Shown here piece by piece: positions 1-8,753 of a stretch of DNA of 64,000 nt. Within the stretch, counting starts at the first letter, position 1; each line of letters opens with the position of its first letter. The position numbers were made by a program, and so were the translations under genes. The notes beneath the pieces are model-generated. The model ran no database searches. It was not told the origin of the DNA and saw only the letters and a list, made by a program, of their open reading frames with translations. Origin of the DNA: Paracoccus versutus (GTDB lineage: Bacteria; Pseudomonadota; Alphaproteobacteria; Rhodobacterales; Rhodobacteraceae); contig NZ_JRKO01000005.1 in assembly GCF_000763885.1 (NCBI RefSeq), positions 1 to 64,000 of the forward strand, written 5' to 3'.

Positions 1-371
1 TCCCAGAACTGCCCGCCCTTGTAATTGCCCTTGGCGTCGCGGTGGAAATCCGGGCTGAGAAAGGCATAGGACAGCGTCGGCGTGTTCCGGTCGCCATGCG
101 AGGCGCCGTCGTCGCCGATCGACACCGCCCGGCCCGCCAGGCCTTCGCGCGGGTCGGTAAAGGCGTGGTCGGGATCGTGGCAGGTCGCGCAGGATTGCGT
201 GCCGTCGCGCGACAGGGCGGGGTCGTGAAACAGCGCCCGCCCCAGATCGGCCAGCCGCCGGTCATGACGCTGCGCATCGCCGCCCTGCTCGGCCGCGGTG
301 CCCAGCATCCCCCCCGTCACCACCATGAAGGCCGAGGACAGCAGCAGCAGGATCCGCGACGGCCCCCGCAT
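1..371 (-). CDS. mauG: MauG, dihaem TTQ-maturation enzyme (3' part missing)
   Basis: MauG is a periplasmic dihaem c-type protein that completes tryptophan tryptophylquinone (TTQ) formation in methylamine dehydrogenase. About 123 residues are visible. A hydrophobic N-terminal signal peptide (RILLLLSSAFMVV) is followed by LGRALFHDP and the first haem site CATCH, then DPDHAFTDP, the usual start of a bacterial dihaem peroxidase domain. The ATG lies 5 bp after the mauJ stop codon, so the genes are co-transcribed. The remainder, with the second haem site, lies beyond base 1. mauM and mauN would be expected further along. Confidence 0.93.
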   Translation of the reverse strand, partial: MRGPSRILLLLSSAFMVVTGGMLGTAAEQGGDAQRHDRRLADLGRALFHDPALSRDGTQSCATCHDPDHAFTDPREGLAGRAVSIGDDGASHGDRNTPTLSYAFLSPDFHRDAKGNYKGGQFW

Positions 372-375
372 CGCC

Positions 376-1254
376 CTAGGCCCCCGCCGCCATTGCCGGG
401 GCCGGCGCATCCCGGTGCCGCGCGGCAAGCTCGGCCTGGATCAGGCGATGCGCGACCAGGTCGGCCAGGTTCGCCAGCAGCGACAGCCGCTTCTGCCCGG
501 CCAGGTCGTCCAGCACCGGCAGCAGCACCCCGTCGCGGCCGACCAGCCGGTCATGCTCGGGACGCAAGAGCGCGATCAGATCGGCCAGCGCAATGCCCAT
601 CAGCGGGTCCGGCAGCACGATGGCGCCCGAATGGATCAGCATGTCCTGGGTGATGCTCAGCGTGGCGGCGCCCGATCCGGCCATGGCCGGATGGCCGACC
701 GCCGCCGACAGCACGGCAAAGGCGGCCAGCAGCCGGCTGGCGGGGTCGGGGGCGTTCCTGGCGCGCTGGAACAGCTCGACCACCGGCGCCAGGTCGCGGT
801 CCACCGGCGCCAGGGCGAAATCCAGGCTCATCGCGCTTGGCCGAAAGGGCGTGCTGCGCCAGCGGGCGCGATGCGTCATGTCGGCCACCCGCCAGCCGGC
901 GATGGCCATGCCGCGCCCGACCCTGGCCAGCCAGGCCAGCAGGCGCGGCTGCAGGTCGGCATGGGCAAGCTCCAGCGCCTCGGTGGCCGAACGCGCGGGC
1001 AGGCGATAGATCACCTCGGCCAGCTTGCCGGCCTCGTTCGGGCAGATGCTGAAACTCGCCCCCGCCGGCACGGCAGGCAGTTCCGGCAGGCCGTCCTCGG
1101 CCGCCAGGTCCAGTTCCCAGGCCTGCGTGACCGGGTTGCGCAGGAAGAACCCCACCAGGAACTGGCGCGGCTGCCCGTCGGCCCGCGACAGGCGCAGCGT
1201 TTCCCGGTCGGTTTCGCCCTTCAGCGAGGCGCGCAGGTCATAGGGAATCCACAT
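376..1254 (-). CDS. mauJ: MauJ, methylamine utilization protein
   Basis: This 292-residue protein lies between the amicyanin gene and mauG, exactly the position of mauJ in the known order mauFBEDACJGMN. It has no clear signal peptide or membrane segment and looks cytoplasmic. Its biochemical role is not established. It starts MWIPYDLRASLKGETDRET and is rich in Ala and Leu helices. The start is preceded by AGGT at a suitable distance. Identification rests on position and size more than on a motif. Confidence 0.85.
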   Translation of the reverse strand: MWIPYDLRASLKGETDRETLRLSRADGQPRQFLVGFFLRNPVTQAWELDLAAEDGLPELPAVPAGASFSICPNEAGKLAEVIYRLPARSATEALELAHADLQPRLLAWLARVGRGMAIAGWRVADMTHRARWRSTPFRPSAMSLDFALAPVDRDLAPVVELFQRARNAPDPASRLLAAFAVLSAAVGHPAMAGSGAATLSITQDMLIHSGAIVLPDPLMGIALADLIALLRPEHDRLVGRDGVLLPVLDDLAGQKRLSLLANLADLVAHRLIQAELAARHRDAPAPAMAAGA

Positions 1255-1262
1255 GGCGGCAC

Positions 1263-1661
1263 CTATTCGACGATGACCTTGCCCCGCATGAAGGGATGGG
1301 GCGTGCAGAAATAGTCATAGCTTCCCGCCTCGTTGAAGGTGATCGCATAGGCCTGGTCCTTGGTCATCATCTCGCCGCGGAACGCGTCCTCGCCCACGAT
1401 GCCCTTCTTGAAGGCGACGTTGTGGGGCATCACCTCGCCGTTGACCCAATAGACGGTCTCGCCCGCCTTGATGGTCACTTCCGGGGTCAGGTATTTCATC
1501 TTCTCGATGCCGACGACGACGGCATCGGCGGGCACATCGGCGGCCGCGACCGGCTTTTCGCTGGTGACGGTGATCTTGTCCTGTGCCCATGCTCCGGTCG
1601 CGCCGATGGCGAAAAGGGCGATGGCCGCGATGGCCGGCCGAAGCGTCTTTGCAGAAATCAT
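1263..1661 (-). CDS. mauC: Amicyanin, periplasmic blue copper electron acceptor
   Basis: Amicyanin takes electrons from the TTQ of methylamine dehydrogenase and passes them to c-type cytochromes in the periplasm. The 132-residue precursor has a signal peptide ending AWAQ (residue 27), which leaves a 105-residue mature protein starting DKI, the length of known amicyanin. The type I copper ligands are His80 (in MPHNVAF), Cys119, His122 (CTPHPFM) and Met125. These correspond to His53, Cys92, His95 and Met98 of the mature protein. The ATG follows AGGAGG at good spacing. It lies 53 bp downstream of mauA. Confidence 0.97.
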   Translation of the reverse strand: MISAKTLRPAIAAIALFAIGATGAWAQDKITVTSEKPVAAADVPADAVVVGIEKMKYLTPEVTIKAGETVYWVNGEVMPHNVAFKKGIVGEDAFRGEMMTKDQAYAITFNEAGSYDYFCTPHPFMRGKVIVE

Positions 1662-1714
1662 GGAAACCTCCTGAAGGGATGGGACCGGGCGGGCCGACCG
1701 CCCGGCCGGGATCG

Positions 1715-2281
1715 TCAGCTTGCCTTGCCGACGATGGGAGAGATCGTGCAGTGATAGGTCATCGCGTCATCCTCGGCGCCGAAGCACCAGATGATGTCGT
1801 TGGCGAATTCCGGGCGATAGACCGGCAGCTCGCCTTCCGTGTTCAGGCAGGGGCAGCGGCCCGAGACGTTGTAGCCGCAGCAGTCGCGATAGGCGATCAG
1901 GTAGCTTTGCCCGTCGGTCGGGTTGTAGCAGCTCGCCACCCAGGACGCCGTCGCCAGCTTGGTGCCCGGCGGGCAGTTGGTCAGCGACCCGCCCGAGCAG
2001 TCGCAGATGTTGCCGTCGATGGAACAGTGCCGCCAGTAGTCGCAGGCCTGGATGTCGTTGTCCTGCGGCTGCCACTTGGCGCGCGGATCGACGCCTTCCG
2101 CGGGGCCGGCGGCATTGGCGCGGCTGACGCGGCCGCGCCGATCCACCGGCAGCAGCGGCACCAGCGCCGCCCCCGCCAGCACCGTGCCCAGGCGGCCGAT
2201 GGCGCCGCGGCGGCTGGTGCGGCCCGCCACCCGGCGGGACAGTTTCTCGACCATGTCGTCAAATCTGAAATTCCCCAGCAT
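1715..2281 (-). CDS. mauA: Methylamine dehydrogenase light (beta) subunit precursor, TTQ-bearing
   Basis: This is the small catalytic subunit that oxidises methylamine to formaldehyde and ammonia. The 188-residue precursor carries an unusually long leader of about 57 residues with a twin-arginine-like TSRRGAIGRLG. The two tryptophans that become TTQ are Trp114 and Trp165 (mature Trp57 and Trp108). The mature region also has the active-site Asp133 (mature Asp76), Asp89 (mature Asp32) and twelve cysteines, as expected for six disulfides. The ATG follows GGGAGGATAAACG. From memory the mature region is almost identical to the Paracoccus denitrificans subunit, which is the best taxonomic clue here. 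Confidence 0.98.
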   Translation of the reverse strand: MLGNFRFDDMVEKLSRRVAGRTSRRGAIGRLGTVLAGAALVPLLPVDRRGRVSRANAAGPAEGVDPRAKWQPQDNDIQACDYWRHCSIDGNICDCSGGSLTNCPPGTKLATASWVASCYNPTDGQSYLIAYRDCCGYNVSGRCPCLNTEGELPVYRPEFANDIIWCFGAEDDAMTYHCTISPIVGKAS

Positions 2282-2325
2282 CGTTTATCCTCCCTCTGCT
2301 TGGGACCAAGGTGGAAACGGCCGGG

Positions 2326-2919
2326 TCAGGCCGCGTTCTTCTTGCGGCTGGCCATGAACTGCTGGAGCGAGGCGAAGCCGGTCTTGTCCGCCTCCAGCAG
2401 GCTTTCCAGGTGTTCGCGGGTGTTGGTCAGGCCCTTGGCGCGGATCACGCCCTCGCCGTCCACCAGCACGCCATAGGGGATCTTGCCGACCTGGAAGGCC
2501 ATGCCGATCTCGGCCGAGACGACATAGCGGATCTGGCCCAGCTCGTGGTTCTTGAGGAAGCGGGCGTGTTCCTCGGGCGCGCCGTCGCTGATCATCACCA
2601 CGCCGATCTTCTCGGCCCTGGCGATGGACTTGATGATCGGGAACAGCTTGTCGCAGACCGGGCAGGTGGGCGCGGTGAACATCAGCAGCGTCGGCCGCTC
2701 GGACGCGCCGCCGATATGGACCGACCGGCCGAAATAGTCGGGCAGGTCGAACTCGGGCGCCATGTCGCCGATGTCGGGGCCGTGGTCGGTGATCATCGCG
2801 CCCATGGGCGAGGAGCGCTCGTGCAGCAGGCCCACCTGCCGCATCAGGCCCAGCATGACCACCGTCACGCCCAGGAAGGCGATCCACAGAAGGATGTTGG
2901 AAGCAATCAGGAACGTCAT
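2326..2919 (-). CDS. mauD: MauD, membrane-anchored thioredoxin-like protein
   Basis: MauD is needed for correct folding or disulfide formation in the six-disulfide light subunit. The 197-residue protein has one N-terminal membrane segment (about residues 3-27) followed by a thioredoxin/AhpC-like domain facing the periplasm. The redox motif is CPVC at residues 86-89 within LMFTAPTCPVCDK. Its start codon is one base away from the mauE stop (TGACATG), an arrangement suggesting translational coupling. Confidence 0.95.
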   Translation of the reverse strand: MTFLIASNILLWIAFLGVTVVMLGLMRQVGLLHERSSPMGAMITDHGPDIGDMAPEFDLPDYFGRSVHIGGASERPTLLMFTAPTCPVCDKLFPIIKSIARAEKIGVVMISDGAPEEHARFLKNHELGQIRYVVSAEIGMAFQVGKIPYGVLVDGEGVIRAKGLTNTREHLESLLEADKTGFASLQQFMASRKKNAA

Positions 2920-2920
2920 G

Positions 2921-3481
2921 TCAGCGACCTTTCACGGAAGCGGTTGAGGGGTGCCGGGCGGGCAATCCGCCCAGCATCGAGGCGCTGAAATACAGAAGGA
3001 ACAGGACCGACCCGGCCAGCATTCCCGTCGCCAGGTCGGCCGTCCCGCCCGGCCGCGCGGCGGGCAGCAGGGCGGCCGCGCCCAGCGCCATCGCCGTCAG
3101 CACGGCGTTGCGCGCGACCATGGCCCAGCTGATCCGCTGCTTCATGCCGTTGCGAAAGCAGCCGCAGTCGATCTGCGTGCGCCCGCGCAGCACGTTGACC
3201 GCGATGGCCAGGCCAAAGACGCCCAGCAGCGCGGCGGCGGCCAGCGCGGCGGGCGCGGCCAGCGCCGGGATCATGAGCCCGGCGGCGACGGCCAGCTCCG
3301 CCACCGGCAGCACCATCGCCACCGCCCGGCTGGCCATGTCGGGCAGCAGGCGGAAGTTGCGGACCACACCGTGGAACTCTTCCATCCCGGTCAGCTTGGA
3401 CAGGGCGGCGGTGGCGAACAGCGCCGCCAGGAAGCTCCGCAACGCCCAATGGATCAGCGGTTCCTGCAAGACCTGCTGCAT
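2921..3481 (-). CDS. mauE: MauE, integral membrane protein of methylamine utilization
   Basis: This membrane protein of about 186 residues has several hydrophobic helices and belongs to the MauE/DoxX-like family. It works with MauD in light-subunit maturation. A CGC pair in IDCGCFRN could be redox active. I chose the ATG one base after the mauB stop because the same TGACATG junction occurs between mauE and mauD. A second in-frame ATG at 3499 inside the end of mauB is possible. No good ribosome site is seen at either, consistent with coupling to mauB. Confidence 0.9.
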   Translation of the reverse strand: MQQVLQEPLIHWALRSFLAALFATAALSKLTGMEEFHGVVRNFRLLPDMASRAVAMVLPVAELAVAAGLMIPALAAPAALAAAALLGVFGLAIAVNVLRGRTQIDCGCFRNGMKQRISWAMVARNAVLTAMALGAAALLPAARPGGTADLATGMLAGSVLFLLYFSASMLGGLPARHPSTASVKGR

Positions 3482-3482
3482 G

Positions 3483-4763
3483 TCACGAATCCATGTCATG
3501 GGTGGTGATGATCTGCGGGCCGCGGCCAAGCTGGTCGACGCTGCGCAGTTCCTCGCCGGTCGCCGCGTCGTAGATGTGCAGCGTCTGAGTGCCCGCCGAC
3601 AGCGCGTAAAGCAGGGGCTCCGCATCCTGGCTGACGTTGATCGAGTCGATCTCGTGGCCCAGCTCGATCTTGTTGATCCGCTCGCCGGTCTCGGCGTTCA
3701 GCACCACGACGAAGCGGCTGGCGGCCTTGTGCTTCCATTCGTCGCGCTGGTCCACCAGCAGGTAGATGCGGTCCGACTGGCGGTGATAGGCGGTCTGCTG
3801 CCAGCCGCCGGGCCGCCAGTCGTCGGCGCGCTCCGCCTCGGTCAGGGCCTCGATCGGCGCGCGGAAGGTGGCGCCCTCGGCGGTCAGGTCGGCCTGGAAG
3901 ATCTTGCCGGTATAGGTCGGCCAGACCAGCCTGCCCGAGCGCAGCGAGAAGGCGGGATGGTTGATGAGCAACTCATCCTCGGTATGGAAAACCTCGGTGT
4001 TCGTCACCTTGGTCTCGCCATCGGCGAAATCCACGCGGGCCAGGCTGCCGTCCCGGCAGTTCATGTAGAAGACCGTCGGCGATGCCGGGAAGATGTGATA
4101 GCAGTCCGGCACGTCCAGCATGCGGTCGAACGTCTTGCCCTCCAGGTCGACCACGCCGACCGCCGGCGCGGGCGAGAACTGGTAGAACAGCAGGTTCTTG
4201 TTGTCCGGCGTCAGCGCGTTCATCCATTGGTAGGTGCCCACCAGGAAGCGCGGCGCGTCGGGCAGCTCGATGTCGGCGATGGGCAGGAAGGTGACGGGGT
4301 CGAACACCTCGACGTAATCGGTGCGCTTGCCGCGCGCGATACGCTCGAAGACGGTGCTGGCCTGGGCGAAGAACGAGCCGTCCTCGGCCGCGACCGGATG
4401 CGGCAGGAAGCCGCCGTCGGTCATGCCCAGGATCCGCCCGGTCGAGCCGTCGATGACGAATTGCTGGGTGATGGCGGCGAAATGCGCCGGATCCTGGATA
4501 TAGACCCGCCTCGCATCCGGCGCCGGGGCCTCCAGGATCACCGGCTCGTCCGCCTCGCCCGCGGCAAGGGCGGCCGCGGCTTCGGCGGCACCGCGCTGAC
4601 CCTCGGTCTGGCCGGCGGCATCGGCAGCGGCGGTTTCGGCCGGCGCCTCCGGCTCGGCCGGTTCGGTCTGGGCCTGGGCCGCGCCCAGGGCCAGCGCCGA
4701 ACAGGCCAGCGTCGCGCCGATCAGCGTCAGGTATCTGGGGGTCGATTCTCGTGCAGAAGCCAT
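3483..4763 (-). CDS. mauB: Methylamine dehydrogenase heavy (alpha) subunit precursor
   Basis: This is the large subunit of the periplasmic alpha2beta2 methylamine dehydrogenase, a seven-bladed beta-propeller. The 426-residue precursor has a signal peptide ([17 protein letters not shown]) and then an Ala/Glu/Pro-rich segment. The propeller repeats that follow include [20 protein letters not shown], and [15 protein letters not shown] lies in the same region. The ATG is preceded by AAGGGAGGAAACG. It lies 75 bp downstream of mauF and directly upstream of mauE. Confidence 0.97.
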   Translation of the reverse strand: MASARESTPRYLTLIGATLACSALALGAAQAQTEPAEPEAPAETAAADAAGQTEGQRGAAEAAAALAAGEADEPVILEAPAPDARRVYIQDPAHFAAITQQFVIDGSTGRILGMTDGGFLPHPVAAEDGSFFAQASTVFERIARGKRTDYVEVFDPVTFLPIADIELPDAPRFLVGTYQWMNALTPDNKNLLFYQFSPAPAVGVVDLEGKTFDRMLDVPDCYHIFPASPTVFYMNCRDGSLARVDFADGETKVTNTEVFHTEDELLINHPAFSLRSGRLVWPTYTGKIFQADLTAEGATFRAPIEALTEAERADDWRPGGWQQTAYHRQSDRIYLLVDQRDEWKHKAASRFVVVLNAETGERINKIELGHEIDSINVSQDAEPLLYALSAGTQTLHIYDAATGEELRSVDQLGRGPQIITTHDMDS

Positions 4764-4838
4764 CGTTTCCTCCCTTGGATGGCGCCCGGACCGTGGCGAC
4801 GGCGCGCGGGCAAAAGCGTGCAGGAATGGGGATTGGGA

Positions 4839-5663
4839 TCAGGCCAGCGCCAACATGGCGAAGGCCGCGCCGACCGCCGTCAGGATCGCGCCATCGGCGA
4901 TGGCGGCGCGTTCCTGGTTCCGGCCCAGCCAGGACTGGATCTGGTAATCCGTGACCGGCAGCAGGTTCACCGCGACCGGCAGGTAGCGGCCCAGGTTGAA
5001 GATCGCGATCAGCGCCACGGCCTCGGCGACATTGCCCGACAGGACGGCGGCGGCCGTCACCAGATACAGCAGCGGCGTCTGGACATAGGTCAGGTAGTCC
5101 AGTCCCAGCGACAGGCCGTAAAGCCCGCCCACGACCCATTTCGGAAAGCGCTGCCGCGCGTCATGGGGCACTTGCGCCCGGCGCTGCGGATAGGGCACGC
5201 GCAGGAAATCCAGCTGGTGCGCGCCATAGGCCAGGCCGATCACGGCCAGCAGCCCCAGCCCGAAGCTGGTGGCGAAGCCGGAAAGGCCCGCGATCCCCCC
5301 GATGGCGCCCAGCAGGGTGCCCAGGATCAGCGCCCCCAGGGCATAGCCCAGCCCATGGGTCGCAAAGGTCGGCAGCCAGTCCAGCACCGCCCGCGCCCCC
5401 TTGCCCGTCGGGCGCAGCAACGAGATCGACGAATAGCCGCAGGGCGACCAGGTCGACAGCAGCCCGCCCGCAAAGGCGGCCAGCCCCAGCACCAGCGCGA
5501 CATGCGCCGCGTCCATGGCCAGGGCGGCGGCGCCCCCGCCGGCGGCGCTGGCCGCCAGGATCAGCGCGCGGGTCCAGGTCGAAAACCGGCCGGGAAAGGC
5601 GACGCAATCCGCGACGCCATCGGTCCGGCCAGCCGCCATATCAAAATTGTCCAAGCTCGCCAC
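4839..5663 (-). CDS. mauF: MauF, first gene of the mau operon, membrane protein
   Basis: This 274-residue polytopic membrane protein is needed for methylamine dehydrogenase biosynthesis. It contains STWSPCGYSSISLLRP and several Gly/Ala/Leu-rich helices resembling CcdA/DsbD-type proteins. I place the start at GTG 5663 because AGGAGG lies six bases upstream. The open frame continues further 5' but without a better signal. As the first gene of the cluster, its upstream region (5664-5915) should carry the mau promoter. Confidence 0.9.
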   Translation of the reverse strand: MASLDNFDMAAGRTDGVADCVAFPGRFSTWTRALILAASAAGGGAAALAMDAAHVALVLGLAAFAGGLLSTWSPCGYSSISLLRPTGKGARAVLDWLPTFATHGLGYALGALILGTLLGAIGGIAGLSGFATSFGLGLLAVIGLAYGAHQLDFLRVPYPQRRAQVPHDARQRFPKWVVGGLYGLSLGLDYLTYVQTPLLYLVTAAAVLSGNVAEAVALIAIFNLGRYLPVAVNLLPVTDYQIQSWLGRNQERAAIADGAILTAVGAAFAMLALA

Positions 5664-5915
5664 CTTGCGCCTCCTCTCGCATGGTTCCGGTGCCCGAGAT
5701 GTGGCTGAAGCGTTCACGGCTTCCGGGCGACTCTCGGCAAGCCGGACTGTGCGGCGATTAGTCACAGGGCTGAAATATCTATTCTTGCAGCCCCCGGTTG
5801 CATTTCTGCACGGCTTGGTGCCTCGGCATTCATCGCATTGAAAACAAACGGTTTAACTCCTTCGTCGCCACCCCGGCGAGGGCTTGAAAAAGCCATTCCT
5901 TCGTATGAGGCGGGT
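5664..5915. promoter_or_regulatory. mau promoter region between mauF and the LysR gene
   Basis: These 252 bp contain no gene. Around 5760-5840 the composition is more AT-rich than its surroundings. On the minus strand two TGCA(A/G)-type half sites flank a short G-rich stretch, as is common in LysR-type binding regions. This is the natural place for methylamine-induced control, but I cannot name a precise promoter. Confidence 0.4.
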
Positions 5916-6764
5916 TCAGGGGCTGCGCGCGGCGAACAGGCTGACGCACCAGTCCGACAGCTGTTTTGCGTGGTGATCGTCGCGCAGATGCGGCTGCGAC
6001 AGCAGCCAGACATCGCGCGAAACCTGCAGCGGCGTCCTGACCACCGGGGCCTCGGCCGGGATCTCGTCGGCCAGGAAATCCGGCAGCACGCCGACCGCCA
6101 GCCCGTCTTCCAGAAGCCGGCGCATCACCTTCAGGTCGCTGGTCTCCAGCAGCACCGGCCCCAGGCCCTCCTGCGCCAGCAGCGCCTGCATCTCCGGCGT
6201 CCCGGCCAAAGCCTCGGGATAGACCGCGATCCTGCTTGCGCCGCCGCCCGCAGGCCGGATCAGCCAGAAGTTCAGCGTGCCGATCTTGCGCATCAGGAAG
6301 GCGCCCTGCCGCGGCCGCCCCAGCCGGATCGCCAGGTCGGCTTCCCAGCGGGACATGTCCACGTTGCTGTCCGAGGTCTCCAGCGCCAGCGACAGGTCCG
6401 GCAGGGCGGCGAACAGATCGCCCAGCCGGGGCGCCAGCAGGTATTCCGCGATGGCGGAAATCGTCGTCAGCCGCAGCTTGCGGCTGGCATGGTCGCGCGT
6501 GCCCAGCATCCGCGCGATGTCCGCGGCCGCATTGGCCATCATGTCGAGATTGCCGACCACGGCCCGGCAGGCGGCGGTCGGGCGGCGCTCGCCGTTCACG
6601 GCGTCGAACAGGCTGGTGCCCAGCTCGTCCTCCAGCCGCAGCACCCGTCTGCTGATGGTGGTTTCGTTCAGCTGCAGGCTGCGCGCGGCGCGCGAGAACG
6701 AGCCGGTCCTGCACACCGCCTGGACGATCCGAAGATCGTCCCAATTCAGACCCGATACCGCCAT
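5916..6764 (-). CDS. LysR-family regulator, candidate MauR
   Basis: This 282-residue LysR-type regulator has an N-terminal helix-turn-helix (WDDLRIVQAVCRTGSFSRAA with LNETTISRRVLRLEDELG) and a C-terminal effector domain. The start at 6764 (MAVSGLNWDD) fits the family; a longer frame upstream looks spurious. Its position just upstream of mauF makes MauR, the activator of the mau genes, the likely identity. However, the Paracoccus denitrificans mauR is described as divergent from mauF, and here both genes are on the minus strand. It could instead belong to the acid-sugar operon that ends 76 bp upstream. Confidence 0.7.
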   Translation of the reverse strand: MAVSGLNWDDLRIVQAVCRTGSFSRAARSLQLNETTISRRVLRLEDELGTSLFDAVNGERRPTAACRAVVGNLDMMANAAADIARMLGTRDHASRKLRLTTISAIAEYLLAPRLGDLFAALPDLSLALETSDSNVDMSRWEADLAIRLGRPRQGAFLMRKIGTLNFWLIRPAGGGASRIAVYPEALAGTPEMQALLAQEGLGPVLLETSDLKVMRRLLEDGLAVGVLPDFLADEIPAEAPVVRTPLQVSRDVWLLSQPHLRDDHHAKQLSDWCVSLFAARSP

Positions 6765-6840
6765 CCGTCCGTCCCATCCCTGCCCCACCGGGCCGGCGCG
6801 GATCCTATCCCCCGGCAGACGCGGGGGCAAACAGGCAAAA

Positions 6841-7482
6841 TCAGCCCCCGGCCAGCCGGTCGGCCTCGGCCCGGCTCAGCGGGCGGACGGCGCGGCCGTG
6901 AAGCATCAGGTGCAGCTTGGCCGTCTCTTCCAGCTCTTCCATCGCATATTGCGCATCCAGCAGCGAGCGGCCGGCGACGACCGGCCCGTGATTGGCCAGC
7001 AGCACGGCATGGACGCGGCGGGCCTCCTGCTTCACGGCAAGGGCCAGGGCTTCGTCCCCCGGCGCGTAATAGGGCACCAGCGGCAGCCGCCCGACGCGCA
7101 TGGCGTAATAGGCGGTCAGCGGCGGCAGCGCGTCCTCGGGATCGGTATCCGCCAGGATGCTGACCGCGACGGCATGGGTCGAATGCAGATGCACGACCGC
7201 ATTGGCCCCCAGCCGCTCGCAATACATGCAGCGGTGCAGGAACGCCTCCTTGGTGGGCCTGTCGCCTGCGACATGGGTGCCGTCGGCGTCGAACAGCGAC
7301 AGCCGCCCCGGATCAAGCGTGCCAAGCGAGGCGTTGGTGGGCGTCATCAGCAGCCGCCCGTCCCCCAGCCGCGCGCTGATATTGCCGGTCGAGCCCGCGG
7401 TCAGCCCGCGGTCGAACAGCGACTTGCCCACGGCGCAGATCGAATCCCGCATCCGGGTCTCTTCGGAAATCACCGCCGTCAC
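6841..7482 (-). CDS. otnC: Class II aldolase/adducin-family 3-oxo-tetronate 4-phosphate decarboxylase
   Basis: This 213-residue class II aldolase-fold protein has the metal ligands in VHLHSTHAVA and LANHGPVV, and a substrate loop TAGSTGNISARL. Beside a DUF1537 kinase it should act as OtnC, decarboxylating 3-oxo-tetronate 4-phosphate to dihydroxyacetone phosphate. The start is GTG overlapping the kinase stop as GTGA, typical of translational coupling. An ATG at 7452 is possible but would remove conserved N-terminal residues. Confidence 0.82.
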   Translation of the reverse strand: MTAVISEETRMRDSICAVGKSLFDRGLTAGSTGNISARLGDGRLLMTPTNASLGTLDPGRLSLFDADGTHVAGDRPTKEAFLHRCMYCERLGANAVVHLHSTHAVAVSILADTDPEDALPPLTAYYAMRVGRLPLVPYYAPGDEALALAVKQEARRVHAVLLANHGPVVAGRSLLDAQYAMEELEETAKLHLMLHGRAVRPLSRAEADRLAGG

Positions 7483-8735
7483 CGGATTTGCCCCCAAGCC
7501 TTGGTAAAGAAATCGTCGCTGCCGAAATTGCCGGACTTGAGCGCCAGGCACAGGGCGTCCGGCCCTTGGGTCAGCACCCAGGGCACGCCGGGATCGATCT
7601 CGGGCCCGATGGCGACGGTGGTGGCCCCCAGCGCCTGCACCACCGCGCCCGAGGTCTCGCCCCCCGCCACGATGAAGCGGCGATAGCCCCTTTGCCGCAG
7701 CGCCTGCGCGATCGCGGCCAGGAAGCGCTCGACGATCTCGCCGGCCTCGCCCTGCCCCAGCCGCTCCTGCGCGGCCCTGACCTCGTCGGGATCGGCCGAG
7801 GAATACAGAAGCGGCGGATAGGCGTCGCCGGCATGCGCCGCGATGAAGTCCAGCGCCTGCGCGGCGGTCTGGCGTCCCTCGACGATGGCCAGCGGATCGA
7901 CCTTCAGCGCGGCCACGCCGCGCGCCTGGGCATCCGCGACCTGCCGCCGCGTCGCGGCCGAGCAGGAGCCGGCAAGGAAGATCCCGGCGCCCTTGGGTGC
8001 AGCAAAGGCCGCCTCCGCCTGCACCGCCGGCAGGAGGCCGCGGGCGCGGAAGTTCTGCGGCAAGCCCCGCGCCAGCGCCGAGCCGCCCGTCACCAGCCGC
8101 ATGTCGGCAAGCGCGGCGCCGATCACCCGCAGATCCTCGTCGGTGATCGCGTCCACGACGGCGATCCCCCCCTGCGCGGCCAGGGCTTCGCGCAGCGGCC
8201 CCACGCCCTGGTGGACGGCTTCCAGCGGCACCAGGCCGACGGGCCGCGCGGTCTGGCGGCCCAGCACCCGCACCAGGTTGCTGTCGCGCATCGGCGTCAG
8301 CGGGTGATCCTTCATCGGGCTTTCCGACAGCGGCACGTCGCCGACGAACAGATGGCCCTTGTAAAGGGTGCGGGCGTTTTCCGGGAAGGCCGGGCAGGCG
8401 ACGCTGCGGCTTTCCCCCAGCAGGTCCAGCAGCGCGTCGATCACCGGGCCGATATTGCCCCGGTCGGTGGAATCGAAGGTCGAGCAATATTTGAAGTAAA
8501 GCTGCGCCGCCCCCCGCTCGACCAGGATCCGCGCGGCGGCAAGCGATTGCGCGACCGCCTCGGCGGCGGGAATGGTCCGCGACTTCAGCGCCACGACCAC
8601 CGCATCGGCATTGCCGAAATCGGCATCCGGGGCCGGCACGCCCACCACCTGCAAGGTCTTCATCCCGTTGCGCGACAGGGTCAGGGCAAGGTCGGTGGCC
8701 CCGGTCAGGTCATCGGCGATAGCGCCCAGAAGCAT
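7479..8735 (-). CDS. otnK: Four-carbon acid sugar kinase, DUF1537 family (3-oxo-tetronate kinase)
   Basis: This 418-residue DUF1537 protein begins MLLGAIADDLTGATDLALTL, the family hallmark for acid-sugar binding. The C-terminal nucleotide-binding half has FIVAGGETSGAVVQALG. DUF1537 kinases phosphorylate 3-oxo-tetronates or tetronates in threonate/erythronate catabolism. The ATG follows AAGGAGAGAAAG. Its partner decarboxylase overlaps by four bases and a TRAP transporter lies upstream. The exact sugar (L-threonate, D-threonate or D-erythronate) cannot be read from the sequence. Confidence 0.85.
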   Translation of the reverse strand: MLLGAIADDLTGATDLALTLSRNGMKTLQVVGVPAPDADFGNADAVVVALKSRTIPAAEAVAQSLAAARILVERGAAQLYFKYCSTFDSTDRGNIGPVIDALLDLLGESRSVACPAFPENARTLYKGHLFVGDVPLSESPMKDHPLTPMRDSNLVRVLGRQTARPVGLVPLEAVHQGVGPLREALAAQGGIAVVDAITDEDLRVIGAALADMRLVTGGSALARGLPQNFRARGLLPAVQAEAAFAAPKGAGIFLAGSCSAATRRQVADAQARGVAALKVDPLAIVEGRQTAAQALDFIAAHAGDAYPPLLYSSADPDEVRAAQERLGQGEAGEIVERFLAAIAQALRQRGYRRFIVAGGETSGAVVQALGATTVAIGPEIDPGVPWVLTQGPDALCLALKSGNFGSDDFFTKAWGQIR

Positions 8736-8753
8736 CTTTCTCTCCTTGCCGGA

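Noticed and set aside
3108..5708. Long plus-strand frame opposite the mau genes
   Set aside because: It is rich in Arg/Gln/His with no motif, as expected for antisense frames in GC-rich DNA. The minus strand holds mauB and mauF.
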